Assembly: GCF_050947335.1 (NCBI RefSeq)
Contig: NW_027473740.1
Location: 96,767-160,766 of the forward strand
Length of the DNA stretch: 64,000 nt
Origin: Megachile rotundata
Taxonomy: Eukaryota; Arthropoda; Insecta; Hymenoptera; Megachilidae
Direction of reading: 5' to 3'
Shown here: piece after piece, positions 41,229-56,421 of the stretch
Numbering within the stretch: the stretch's first letter is position 1
Layout: every line of letters begins with the position of its first letter
Translations under genes and position numbers: made by a program
Notes under the pieces: model-generated
What the model was told of the DNA's origin: nothing
The model's input: only the letters and a program-made list of their open reading frames with translations
Databases searched by the model: none

Positions 41229-42100
41229 CTATCGATCATATAAGCATAATATGGCTAATAATATGAGTTAGATTGATAATAATAAGAGAAATGAGTATAG
41301 TAATTGTCGTTCTATCGATCATATAAGCATAATATGGCTAATAATATGAGTTAGATTGATAATAATAAGAGTAATAAGCCTAGTAATTGCCGTTCTATCG
41401 ATCATATAAGCACAATATGGCTAATAATATGAGTTAGATTGATAATAATGAGAGTAGTAAGTATAGTAATTGTCGTTCTATCGATCATATAAGCGTAATA
41501 TGGCTAATAATATGAGTTAGATTGATAATAATAAGAGAAATAAGCATAGTAATTGTCGTTTTATCGATCATAAAAGCAAAATATGGCTAATAATATGAGT
41601 TAGATTGATAATAATAAGAGTAATGAGTATAGTAATTGTCGTCCTATCGATCATATAAGCATAATATGGCCAATAATATGAACTAGATTAATAATAATAA
41701 GAGTAATCAGTATAGTATTTGTCGTTCTATCGATCATATCTGCATAATATGGTTAATATCATGAATTCGATTGATAATAGTGAGTGTAATAAGTGTAGTA
41801 ATTGTCGTTCTATCGATCATATAAGCATAATATGGCTAATAATATGAGTTAGATTGATAATAATAAGAGTAATGAGTATAGTAATTGTCGTCCTATCGAT
41901 CATATAAGCATAATATGGCTAATAATATGAGTTAGATTGATAATAATAAGAGTAATAAGCATAGTAATTGTCGTTCTACCGGTCATATAACCATAATATG
42001 GCTAATAATATGAATTAGATTGTTAATAATGAGAGTAATAAGTATAGTAATTGTCGTTCTATCGATCATATAAGCATAATATGGCTAATAATATGAGTTA
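35958..42100. repeat. 83-bp satellite array, end of the western type
   Basis: This is about 74 monomers. It includes the right half of duplication copy 2, to about 41228, and then a short unduplicated run. Variants such as AGTAATCAG with CTGC, and ACCGGTCATATAACC followed by TTGTTAATAATGAG, continue until about 42.05 kb. No gene is seen. Confidence 0.93.
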
Positions 42101-43739
42101 GGTTGATAATAATAAGAGTAATGAGTATAGTAATTGTCGTACTATCGATCATATAAGCATAATATGGCTAATAATATGAGTTAGATTGATAATAATAAGA
42201 GTAATAATCATAGTAATTGTCGTTCTATCGGTCATATAATCATAATATGGCTAATAATATGAGTTAGATTGATAATAATAAGAGTAATGAGTATAGTAAT
42301 TGTCGTTGTATGGATCATATAAGCATAATATGGCTAATAATATGAGTTAGATTGATAATAATAAGAGTAATGAGTATAGTAATTGTCATCCTATCGATCA
42401 TATAAGCATAATATGGCTAATAATATGAGTTAGATTGATAACAGTGAGTGTAATAAGCATAGTAATTGTCGTTCTATCGATCGTATAAGCATAATATGGC
42501 TAATAATATGAGTTAGATTGATAATAATAAGAGTAATAATCATAGTAATTGTCGTTCTATCGGTCATATAATCATAATATGGCAAATAATATGAGTTAGA
42601 TTGATAATAATAAGAGTAATAAGCATAGTAATTGTCGTTCTGTCGATCATATAAGCATAACATGGCTAATAATACGAGTTAGATTAATAGTAATAAGAGT
42701 AATCAGTATAGTATTTGTCGTTCTATCGATCATATCTGCATAATATGGTTAATAACATGAATTAGATTGATAATAGTGAGTGTAATAAGTGCAGTAATTG
42801 TCGTTTTATCGATCATATAAGCATAATATGGCTAATAATATGAGTTAGGTTGATAATAATAAGAGTAATGAGTATAGTAATTGTCGTACTATCAATCATA
42901 TAAGCATAATATGGCTAATAATATGAGTTAGATTGATAATAATAAGAGTAATAATCATAGTAATTGTCGTTCTATCGGTCATATAATCATAATATGGCTA
43001 ATAATATGAGTTAGATTGATAATAATAAGAGTAATGAGTATAGTAATTGTCGTCCTATCGATCATATGAGCATAATATGGCTAATAATATGAGTTAGATT
43101 GATAATAATAAGAGTAATGAGTATAGTAATTGTCATCCTATCGATCATATAAGCATAATATGGCTAATAATATGAGTTAGATTGATAAGAATAAGAGTAA
43201 AAAGTATAGTAATTGTCGTTCTATCGATCATATCTGCATAATATGGTTAATAATATGAGTTAGATTGATAATAGTGAGTGTAATAAGCATAGTAATTGTC
43301 GTTCTATCGATCATATAAGCATAATATGGCTAATAGTATGAGTTAGATTGATAATAATAAGAGTAATAAGTATATTAATTGTCGTTATATCGACCATATA
43401 TGCATAATATGGCTAATAATATGAGTTAGATTGATAATAATAAGAGTAATGAGTATAGTAATTGTCGTCCTATCGATCATATAAGCATAATATGGCTAAT
43501 AATATGTGTTAGATTGATAATAATACGAGTAATAAGTATAGTAATTGTCGTTCTATCGATCATATAAGCATAATATGGCTAATGATATGAGTTAGGTTGA
43601 TAATAATAAGAGTAATGAGTATAGTAATTGTCGTACTATCGATCATATAAGCATAATATGGCTAATAATATGAGTTAGATTGATAATAATAAGAGTAATA
43701 ATCATAGTAATTGTCGTTCTATCGGTCATATAATCATAA

Positions 43740-44970
43740 TATGGCTAATAATATGAGTTAGATTGATAATAATAAGAGTAATGAGTATAGTAATTGTCGT
43801 CCTATCGATCATATGAGCATAATATGGCTAATAATATGAGATAGATTGATAATAATAAGAGTAATAAGCATAGTAATTGTCGTTCTATCGGTCATAAAAT
43901 CATAATATGGCAAATAATATGAGTTAGATTGATAATAATAAGAGTAATGAGTATAGTAATTGTCGTTGTATGGATCATATAAGCATAATATGGCTAATAA
44001 TATGAGTTAGATTGATAATAATAAGAGTAATGAGTATAGTAATTGTCATCCTATCGATCATATAAGCATAATATGGCTAATAATATGAGTTAGATTGATA
44101 ACAGTGAGTGTAATAAGTATAGTAATTGTCGTTCTATCGATCGTATAAGCATAATATGGCTAATAATATGAGTTAGATTGATAATAATATGAGTAATAAT
44201 CATAGTAATTGTCGTTCTATCGGTCATATAATCATAATATGGCAAATAATATGAGTTAGATTGATAATAATAAGAGTAATAAGCATAGTAATTGTCGTTC
44301 TATCGATCATATAAGCATAATATGGCTAATAATACGAGTTAGATTAATAGTAATAAGAGTAATCAGTATAGTATTTGTCGTTCTATCGATCATATCTGCA
44401 TAATATGGTTAATAACATGAATTAGATTGATAACAGTGAGTGTAATAAGTATAGTAATTGTCGTTCTATCGGTCATATAACCATAATATGGCTAATAATA
44501 TGAGTTAGATTGATAATAGTGAGTGTAATAAGTATAGTAATTGTCGTTCTATCTGTCATATAACCATAATATGGCTAATAATATGAGTTAGATTGAAAAC
44601 AGTGAGTGTAATAAGTATAGTAATTGTCGTTATATCGATCATATAAGCATAATATGGCTAATAATATGAGTTAGATTGATAATAATAAGAGTAATGAGTA
44701 TAGTAATTGTCATCCTATCGATCATATAAGCATAATATGGCTAATAATATGAGTTAGATTGATAAGAATAAGAGTAAAAAGTATAGTAATTGTCGTTCTA
44801 TCGATCATATCTGCATAATATGGTTAATAATATGAGTTAGATTGATAATAGTGAGTGTAATAAGCATAGTAATTGTCGTTCTATCGATCATATAAGCATA
44901 ATATGGCTAATAATATGAGTTAGATTGATAATAATAAGAGTAATAAGTATAGTAATTGTCGTTCTATCGA
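43740..44970. repeat. Eastern block duplicated at about 47225-48455
   Basis: About 15 monomers, including the CGTTGTATGGATC marker at 43971 and 47456, recur in the same order. The offset is 3485 bp, which is 42 monomers less the 1-bp deletion near 45799. The match stops near 44970, where TCGATCGTATAAG replaces TCGATCATATAAG. Differences include AATGAG at about 48012 for AATAAG, and ATAAGTTAG at about 48151. Limits are approximate. Confidence 0.7.
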
Positions 44971-47900
44971 TCGTATAAGCATAATATGGCTAATAATATG
45001 AGTTAGATTGATAATAATAAGAGTAATAGTCATAGTAATTGTCGTTCTATCGGTCATATAATCATAATATGGCAAATAATATGAGTTAGATTGATAATAA
45101 TAAGAGTAATAAGCATAGTAATTGTCGTTCTATCGATCATATAAGCATAACATGGCTAATAATACGAGTTAGATTAATAGTAATAAGAGTAATCAGTATA
45201 GTATTTGTCGTTCTATCGATCATATCTGCATAATATGGTTAATAACATGAATTAGATTGATAATAGTGAGTGTAATAAGTGTAGTAATTGTCGTTCTATC
45301 GATCATATAAGCATAATATGGCTAGTAATATGAGTTAGATTGATAATAGTAAGAGTAATGAGTATAGTAATTGTCGTCCTATCGATCATATAAGCATAAT
45401 ATGGCTAATAATTTGAGATAGATTGATAATAATAAGAGTAATGAGTATAGTAATTGTCGTCCTATCGATCATATAAGCATAATGTGGCTAATAATATGAG
45501 TTAGATTGATAATAATAAGAGTAATGAGTATAGTAATTGTCGTCCTATCGATCATATAAGCATAATATGGCTAATAATATGAGTTAGATTGATAATAATA
45601 AGAGTAATGAGTATAGTAATTGTCGTCCTATCGATCATATAGGCATAATATGGCTAATAATATGAGTTAGATTGATATTAATAAGAGTAATAAGTATAGT
45701 AATTGTCGTTCTATCGGTCATATAACCATAATATGGCTAATAATATGAATTAGATTGTTAATAATGAGAGTAATAAGTATAGTAATTGTCGTTCTATCGA
45801 CATATAAGCATAACATAGCTAATAATATGAGTTAGATTGATAATAATAAGAGTAATGAGTATAGTAATTGTCGTTGTATCGATCATATAAGCATAATATG
45901 GCTAATAATATGAGTTAGATTGATAATAATAAGAGTAATGAGTATAGTAATTGTCGTCCTATCGATCATGTAAGCATAATATGGCTAATAATATGAGATA
46001 GATTGATAATAATAAGAGTAATGAGTATAGTAATTGTCGTCCTATCGATCATATAAGCATAATATGGCTAATAATATGTGTTAGATTGATAATAATACGA
46101 GTAATAAGTATAGTAATTGTCGTTTTATCGATCATATAAGCATAATATGGCTAATAATATGAGTTAGATTGATAAGAATAAGAGTAAAAAGTATAGTAAT
46201 TGTCGTTCTATCGATCATATCTGCATAATATGGTTAATAATATGAGTTAGATTGATAATAGTGAGTGTAATAAGCATAGTAATTGTCGTCCTACCGATCA
46301 TATAAGCATAATATGGCTAATAATATGAGTTGGATTGATAATAATAAGAGTAATGGGTATAGTAATTGTCGTGCTATCGATCATATAAGCATAATATGGC
46401 TAATAATATGAGTTAGATTGATAATAATAAGAGTAATAAGTATAGTAATTGTCGTTCTATCGATCATATAAGCATAATATGGCTAATAATATGAGTTAGA
46501 TTGATAATAATAAGAGTAATAAGTATAGTAGTTGTCGTTCTATCGGTCATATAACCATAATATGGCTAATAATATGAGTTAGATTGAGAACAGTGAGTGT
46601 AATAAGTATAGTAATTGTCGTTATATCGATCATATAAGCATAATATGGCTAATAATATGAGTTAGATTGATAATAATAAGAGTAATGAGCATAGTAATTG
46701 TCTTCCTATCGATCATATAAGCATAATATGGCTAATAATATGAGTTAGCTTGATAATAATAAGAGTAATAAGTATAGTAATTGTCGTTCTATCGGTCATA
46801 TAACCATAATATGGCTAATAATATGAGTTAGATTGATAACAGTGAGTGTAATAAGTATAGTAATTGCCGTTATATCGATCATATAAGCATAATATGGCTA
46901 ATAATATGAGTTAGATTGATAATAATAAGAGTAATGAGTATAGTAATTGTCATCCTATCGATCATATAAGCATAATATGGCTAATAATATGAGTTAGATT
47001 GATAAGAATAAGAGTAAAAAGTATAGTAATTGTCGTTCTATCGATCATATCTGCATAATATGGTTAATAATATGAGTTAGATTGATAATAGTGAGTGTAA
47101 TAAGCATAGTAATTGTCGTTCTACCGATCATATAAGCATAATATGGCTAATAATATGAGTTAGATTGATAATAATAAGAGTAATAAGTATAGTAATTGTC
47201 GTTCTATCGATCATATAAGCATAATATGGCTAATAATATGAGTTAGATTGATAATAATAAGAGTAATGAGTATAGTAATTGTCGTCCTATCGATCATATG
47301 AGCATAATATGGCTAATAATATGAGATAGATTGATAATAATAAGAGTAATAAGCATAGTAATTGTCGTTCTATCGGTCATAAAATCATAATATGGCAAAT
47401 AATATGAGTTAGATTGATAATAATAAGAGTAATGAGTATAGTAATTGTCGTTGTATGGATCATATAAGCATAATATGGCTAATAATATGAGTTAGATTGA
47501 TAATAATAAGAGTAATGAGTATAGTAATTGTCATCCTATCGATCATATAAGCATAATATGGCTAATAATATGAGTTAGATTGATAACAGTGAGTGTAATA
47601 AGTATAGTAATTGTCGTTCTATCGATCGTATAAGCATAATATGGCTAATAATATGAGTTAGATTGATAATAATATGAGTAATAATCATAGTAATTGTCGT
47701 TCTATCGGTCATATAATCATAATATGGCAAATAATATGAGTTAGATTGATAATAATAAGAGTAATAAGCATAGTAATTGTCGTTCTATCGATCATATAAG
47801 CATAATATGGCTAATAATACGAGTTAGATTAATAGTAATAAGAGTAATCAGTATAGTATTTGTCGTTCTATCGATCATATCTGCATAATATGGTTAATAA

Positions 47901-50900
47901 CATGAATTAGATTGATAACAGTGAGTGTAATAAGTATAGTAATTGTCGTTCTATCGGTCATATAACCATAATATGGCTAATAATATGAGTTAGATTGATA
48001 ATAGTGAGTGTAATGAGTATAGTAATTGTCGTTCTATCTGTCATATAACCATAATATGGCTAATAATATGAGTTAGATTGAAAACAGTGAGTGTAATAAG
48101 TATAGTAATTGTCGTTATATCGATCATATAAGCATAATATGGCTAATAATATAAGTTAGATTGATAATAATAAGAGTAATGAGTATAGTAATTGTCATCC
48201 TATCGATCATATAAGCATAATATGGCTAATAATATGAGTTAGATTGATAAGAATAAGAGTAAAAAGTATAGTAATTGTCGTTCTATCGATCATATCTGCA
48301 TAATATGGTTAATAATATGAGTTAGATTGATAATAGTGAGTGTAATAAGCATAGTAATTGTCGTTCTATCGATCATATAAGCATAATATGGCTAATAATA
48401 TGAGTTAGATTGATAATAATAAGAGTAATAAGTATAGTAATTGTCGTTCTATCGATCATATAAGCATAATATGGCTAATAATATGAGTTAGATTGATAAT
48501 AATAAGAGTAATAAGTATAGTAGTTGTCGTTCTATCGGTCATATAACCATAATATGGCTAATAATATGAGTTAGATTGAGAACAGTGAGTGTAATAAGTA
48601 TAGTAATTGTCGTTATATCGGTCATATAACCATAATATGGCTAATAATATGAGTTAGATTGAGAACAGTGAGTGTAATAAGTATAGTAATTGTCGTTATA
48701 TCGATCATATAAGCATAATATGGCTAATAATATGAGTTAGACTGATAATAATAAGAGTAATGAGCATAGTAATTGTCTTCCTATCGATCATATAAGCATA
48801 ATATGGCTAATAATATGAGTTAGCTTGATAATAATAAGAGTAATAAGTATAGTAATTGTCGTTCTATCGGTCATATAACCATAATATGGCTAATAATATG
48901 AGTTAGATTGATAACAGTGAGTGTAATAAGTATAGTAATTGTCGTTCTATCGATCATATAAGCATAATATGGCTAATAATACGAGTTAGATTAATAGTAA
49001 TAAGAGTAATCAGTATAGTATTTGTCGTTCTATCGATCATATCTGCATAATATGGTTAATAACATGAATTAGATTGATAACAGTGAGTGTAATAAGTATA
49101 GTAATTGTCGTTCTATCGGTCATATAACCATAATATGGCTAATAATATGAGTTAGATTGATAATAGTGAGTGTAATGAGTATAGTAATTGTCGTTCTATC
49201 TGTCATATAACCATAATATGGCTAATAATATGAGTTAGATTGAAAACAGTGAGTGTAATAAGTATAGTAATTGTCGTTATATCGATCATATAAGCATAAT
49301 ATGGCTAATAATATGAGTTAGATTGATAATAATAAGAGTAATGAGTATAGTAATTGTCATCCTATCGATCATATAAGCATAATATGGCTAATAATATGAG
49401 TTAGATTGATAATAATAAGAGTAATGAGTATAGTAATTGTCGTTGTATCGATCATATAAGCATAATATGGCTAATAATATGAGTTAGATTGCTAATAATA
49501 AGAGTAATGAGTATAGTAATTGTCGTCCTATCGATCATATAAGCATAATATGGCTAATAATATGAGATAGATTGATAATAATAAGAGAAATAAGCATAGT
49601 AATTGTCGTTCTATCGGTCATAAAATCATAATATGTCAAATAATATGAGTTAGATTGATAATAATAAGAGTAATAAGCATAGTAATTGTCGTTCTATCGA
49701 TCATATAAGCATAATATGGCTATTAATATGAGTTAGATTAATAATAATAAGAGTAATCAGTATAGTATTTGTCGTTCTATCGATCATATCTGCATAATAT
49801 GGTTAGTAACATGAATTAGATTGATAACAGTGAGTGTATTAAGTGTAGTAATTGTCGTTCTGTCGATCATATAAGCATAATATGGCTAATAATATGAGTT
49901 AGATTGATAATAATAAGAGTAATGAGTATAGTAATTGTCGTCCTATCGATCATATAAGCATAATATGGCTAATAATATGAGTTAGATTGATAATAATAAG
50001 AGTAATAAGCATAGTAATTGTCGTTCTATCGGTCATATAACCATAATATGGCTAATTGTACGAGTTAGATTGATAATAATGAGAGTAATAATTATAGTAA
50101 TTGTCGTTCTATCGATCGTATAAGCATAATATGGCTAATAATATGAGCTAGATTGATAATAACAAGTGTAATAAGTAGAGTAATTGTCGTATTATCGATC
50201 GTATAAGCATAATATGGCTAATAATATGAGTTAGAGTGATAATAATAAGAGTAAGATAGTATAGTAATTATCGTCCTATCGATCATATAAGCATAATATG
50301 GCTAATAGTATGAGTTAGATTGATAATAATAAGAGTAATAAGTATATTAATTGTCGTTATATCGACCATATATGCATAATATGGCTAATAATATGCGTTA
50401 GATTGATAATAATAAGAGTAATGAGTATAGTAATTGTCGTCCTATCGATCATATAAGCATAATATGGCTAATAATATGAGTTAGATTGATAATAATAAGT
50501 GTAATAAGTATAGTAACTGTCGTTCTATCGATCATATAAGCATAATATGGCTAATAATATGAGTTAGATTGATAATAATAAGAGTAATGAGTATAGTAAT
50601 TGTCGTCCTATCGATCATATAAGCATAATATGGCTAATAATATGAGTTAGATTGATAATAATAAGAGTAATGAGTATAGTAATTGTCGTCCTATCGATCA
50701 TATAGGCATAATATGGCTAATAATATGAGTTAGATTGATATTAATAAGAGTAATAAGTATAGTAATTGTCGTTCTATCGGTCATATAACCATAATATGGC
50801 TAATCATATGAATTAGATTGTTAATAATGAGAGTAATAAGTATAGTAATTGTCGTTCTATCGACATATAAGCATAACATAGCTAATAATATGAGTTAGAT

Positions 50901-53101
50901 TGATAATAATAAGAGTAATGAGTATAGTAATTGTTGTTGTATCGATCATATAAGCATAATATGGCTAATAATATGAGTTAGATTGATAATAATAAGAGTA
51001 ATGAGTATAGTAATTGTCGTCCTATCGATCATATAAGCATAATATGGCTAATAATATGAGATAGATTGATAATAATAAGAGTAATAAGCATAGTAATTGT
51101 CGTTCTATCGATCATATAAGCATCATATGGCTAATAGTATGAGTTAGATTGATAATAATAAGAGTAATAAGTATATTAATTGTCGTTATATCGACCATAT
51201 ATGCATAATATGGCTAATAATATGAGTTGGATTGATAATAATAAGAGTAATGAGTATAGTAATTGTCGCCCTATCGATCATATAAGCATAATATGGCTAA
51301 TAATATGTGTTAGATTGATAATAATACGAGTAATAAGTATAGTAATTGTCGTTCTATCGATCATATAAGCATAATATGGCTAATAATATGAGTTAGGTTG
51401 ATAATAATAAGAGTAATGAGTATAGTAATTGTCGTACTATCGATCATATAAGCATAATATGGCTAATAATATGAGTTAGATTGATAATAATAAGAGTAAT
51501 AATCATAGTAATTGTCGTTCTATCGGTCATATAATCATAATATGGCTAATAATATGAGTTAGATTGATAATAATAAGAGTAATGAGTATAGTAATTGTCG
51601 TCCTATCGATCATATGAGCATAATATGGCTAATAATATGAGTTAGATTGATAATAATAAGAGTAATGAGTATAGTAATTGTCATCCTATCGATCATATAA
51701 GCATAATATGGCTAATAATATGAGTTAGATTGATAAGAATAAGAGTAAAAAGAATAGTAATTGTCGTTCTATCGATCATATCTGCATAATATGGTTAATA
51801 ATATGAGTTAGATTGATAATAGTGAGTGTAATAAGCATAGTAATTGTCGTTCTATCGATCATATAAGCATAATATGGCTAATAATATGAGTTGGATTGAT
51901 AATAATAAGAGTAATGGGTATAGTAATTGTCGTGCTATCGATCATATAAGCATAATATGGCTAATAATATGAGTTAAATTGATAATAATAAGAGTAATAA
52001 GTACAGTAATTGTCGTTCTATCGATCATATAAGCATAATATGGCTAATAATATGAGTTAGATTGATAATAATAAGAGTAATAAGTATAGTAGTTGTCGTT
52101 CTATCGGTCTTATAACCATAATATGGCTAATAATATGAGTTAGATTGAGAACAGTGAGTGTAATAAGTATAGTAATTGTCGTTATATCGATCATATAAGC
52201 ATAATATGGCTAATAATATGAGTTAGATTGATAATAATAAGAGTAATGAGCATAGTAATTGTCTTCCTATCGATCATATAAGCATAATATGGCTAATAAT
52301 ATGAGATAGCTTGATAATAATAAGAGTAATAAGTATAGTAATTGTCGTTCTATCGGTCATATAACCATAATATGGCTAATAATATGAGTTAGATTGATAA
52401 CAGTGAGTGTAATAAGTATAGTAATTGTCGTTCTATCGATCATATAAGCATAATATGGCTAATAGTATGAGTTAGATTGATAATAATAAGAGTAATAAGT
52501 ATATTAATTGTCGTTATATCGACCATATATGCATAATATGGCTAATAATATGAGTTAGATTGATAATAGTAAGAGTAATGAGTATAGTAATTGTCGTCCT
52601 ATCGATCATATAAGCATAATATGGCTAATAATATGTGTTAGATTGATAATAATACGAGTAATAAGTATAGTAATTGTCGTTCTATCGATCATATAAGCAC
52701 AATATGGCTAATAATATGAGTTAGGTTGATAATAATAAGAGTAATGAGTATAGTAATTGTCGTACTGTCGATCATATAAGCATAATATGGCTAATAATAT
52801 GAGTTGGATTGATAATAATAAGAGTAATAATCATAGTAATTGTCTTTCTATCGGTCATATAATCATAATATGGCTAATAATATGAGTTAGATTGATAATA
52901 ATAAGAGTAATGAGTATAGTAATTGTCGTCCTATCGATCATATGAGCATAATATGGCTAATAATATGAGATAGATTGATAATAATAAGAGTAATAAGCAT
53001 AGTAATTGTCGTTCTATCGGTCATAAAATCATAATATGGCAAATAATATGAGTTAGATTGATAATAATAAGAGTAATGAGTATAGTAATTGTCGTTGTAT
53101 G

Positions 53102-56100
53102 GATCATATAAGCATAATATGGCTAATAATATGAGTTAGATTGATAATAATAAGAGTAATGAGTATAGTAATTGTCATCCTATCGATCATATAAGCATAA
53201 TATGGCTAATAATATGAGTTAGATTGATAACAGTGAGTGTAATAAGTATAGTAATTGTCGTTCTATCGATCGTATAAGCATAATATGGCTAATAATATGA
53301 GTTAGATTGATAATAATAAGAGTAATAATCATAGTAATTGTCGTTCTATCGGTCATATAATCATAATATGGCAAATAATATGAGTTAGATTGATATTAAT
53401 AAGAGTAATAAGCATAGTAATTGTCGTTCTATCGATCATATAAGCATAATATGGCTAATAATACGAGTTAGATTAATAGTAATAAGAGTAATCAGTATAG
53501 TGTTTGTCGTTCTATCGATCATATCTGCATAATATGGTTAATAACATGAATTAGATTGATAACAGTGAGTGTAATAAGTATAGTAATTGTCGTTCTATCG
53601 GTCATATAACCATAATATGGCTAATAATATGAGTTAGATTGATAATAGTGAGTGTAATAAGTATAGTAATTGTCGTTCTATCTGTCATATAACCATAATA
53701 TGGCTAATAATATGAGTTAGATTGAAAACAGTGAGTGTAATAAGTATAGTAATTGTCGTTATATCGATCATATAAGCATAATATGGCTAATAATATGAGT
53801 TAGATTGATAATAATAAGAGTAATGAGTATAGTAATTGTCATCCTATCGATCATATAAGCATAATATGGCTAATAATATGAGTTAGATTGATAAGAATAA
53901 GAGTAAAAAGTATAGTAATTGTCGTTCTATCGATCATATCTGCATAATATGGTTAATAATATGAGTTAGATTGATAATAGTGAGTGTAATAAGCATAGTA
54001 ATTGTCGTTCTATCGATCATATAAGCATAATATGGCTAATAATATGAGTTAGATTGATAATAATAAGAGTAATGAGCATAGTAATTGTCTTCCTATCGAT
54101 CATATAAGCATAATATGGCTAATAATATGAGTTAGCTTGATAATAATAAGAGTAATAAGTATAGTAATTGTCGTTCTATCGGTCATATAACCATAATATG
54201 GCTAATAATATGAGTTAGATTGATAACAGTGAGTGTAATAAGTATAGTAATTGTCGTTCTATCGATCATATAAGCATAATATGGCTAATAGAATGAGTTA
54301 GATTGATAATAATAAGAGTAATAAGTATATTAATTGTCGTTATATCGACCATATATGCATAATATGGCTAATAATATGAGTTAGATTGATAAGAATAAGA
54401 GTAAAAAGTATAGTAATTGTCGTTCTATCGATCATATCTGCATAATATGGTTAATAATATGAGTTAGATTGATAATAGTGAGTGTAATAAGCATAGTAAT
54501 TGTCGTTCTATCGATCATATAAGCATAATATGGCTAATAATATGAGTTAGATTGATAATAATAAGAGTAATAAGTATAGTAATTGTCGTTCTATCGATCA
54601 TATAAGCATAATATGGCTAATAATATGAGTTAGATTGATAATAATAAGAGTAATAAGTATAGTAGTAGTCGTTCTATCGGTCATATAACCATAATATGGC
54701 TAATAATATGAGTTAGATTGAGAACAGTGAGTGTAATAAGTATAGTAATTGTCGTTATATCGGTCATATAACCATAATATGGCTAATAATATGAGTTAGA
54801 TTGAGAACAGTGAGTGCAATAAGTATAGTAATTGTCGTTATATCGATCATATAAGCATAATATGGCTAATAATATGAGTTAGATTGATAATAATAAGAGT
54901 AATGAGCATAGTAATTGTCTTCCTATCGATCATATAAGCATAATATGGCTAATAATATGAGTTAGCTTGATAATAATAAGAGTAATAAGTATAGTAATTG
55001 TCGTTCTATCGGTCATATAACCATAATATGGCTAATAATATGAGTTAGATTGATAACAGTGAGTGTAATAAGTATAGTAATTGTCGTTCTATCGATCATA
55101 TAAGCATAATATGGCTAATAGAATGAGTTAGATTGATAATAATAAGAGTAATAAGTATATTAATTGTCGTTATATCGACCATATATGCATAATATGGCTA
55201 ATAATATGAGTTAGATTGATAATAGTAAGAGTAATGAGTATAGTAATTGTCGTCCTATCGATCATATAAGCATAATATGGCTAATAATATGTGTTAGATT
55301 GATAATAATACGAGTAATAAGTATAGTAATTGTCGTTCTATCGATCATATAAGCATAATATGGCTAATAATATGAGTTAGGTTGATAATAATAAGAGTAA
55401 TGAGTATAGTAATTGTCGTACTATCGATCATATAAGCATAATATGGCTAATAATATGAGTTAGATTGATAATAATAAGAGTAATAATCATAGTAATTGTC
55501 GTTCTATCGGTCATATAATCATAATATGGCTAATAATATGAGTTAGATTGATAATAATAAGAGTAATGAGTATAGTAATTGTCGTCCTATCGATCATATG
55601 AGCATAATATGGCTAATAATATGAGATAGATTGATAACAATAAGAGTAATAAGCATAGTAATTGTCGTTCTATCGGTCATAAAATCATAATATGGCAAAT
55701 AATATGAGTTAGATTGATAATAATAAGAGTAATGAGTATAGTAATTGTCGTTGTATGGATCATATAAGCATAATATGGCTAATAATATGAGTTAGATTGA
55801 TAATAATAAGAGTAATGAGTATAGTAATTGTCATCCTATCGATCATATAAGCATAATATGGCTAATAATATGAGTTAGATTGATAACAGTGAGTGTAATA
55901 AGTATAGTAATTGTCGTTCTATCGATCGTATAAGCATAATATGGCTAATAATATGAGTTAGATTGATAATAATATGAGTAATAATCATAGTAATTGTCGT
56001 TCTATCGGTCATATAATCATAATATGGCAAATAATATGAGTTAGATTGATAATAATAAGAGTAATAAGCATAGTAATTGTCGTTCTATCGATCATATAAG

Positions 56101-56421
56101 CATAATATGGCTAATAATACGAGTTAGATTAATAGTAATAAGAGTAATCAGTATAGTATTTGTCGTTCTATCGATCATATCTGCATAATATGGTTAATAA
56201 CATGAATTAGATTGATAACAGTGAGTGTAATAAGTATAGTAATTGTCGTTCTATCGGTCATATAACCATAATATGGCTAATAATATGAGTTAGATTGATA
56301 ATAGTGAGTGTAATAAGTATAGTAATTGTCGTTCTATCTGTCATATAACCATAATATGGCTAATAATATGAGTTAGATTGAAAACAGTGAGTGTAATAAG
56401 TATAGTAATTGTCGTTATATC
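53102..56421. repeat. 3320-bp higher-order block, copy 1
   Basis: Forty monomers are repeated in direct tandem; 53102-56550 matches 56422-59870. The left limit is GTATGGATC against TATCGATC. The right limit is TTGATAACAGTGAG against TTGATAAGAATAAG. Diagnostic internal variants are TAGTAGTAGTCG (54657 and 57977) and CTAATAGAATGAG. One difference noted is G at 53502 against A at 56822. Confidence 0.88.

Noticed and set aside
42430..42663. 77-codon minus-strand frame in satellite
   Set aside because: It is pure satellite sequence read in one frame with Tyr/Ile-rich periodic peptide; it arises because a few monomer variants lose their stop codons.
51180..51368. 62-codon plus-strand frame in satellite
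   Set aside because: It has a TTG start, spans just over two monomers, and the peptide repeats with the 83-bp period.
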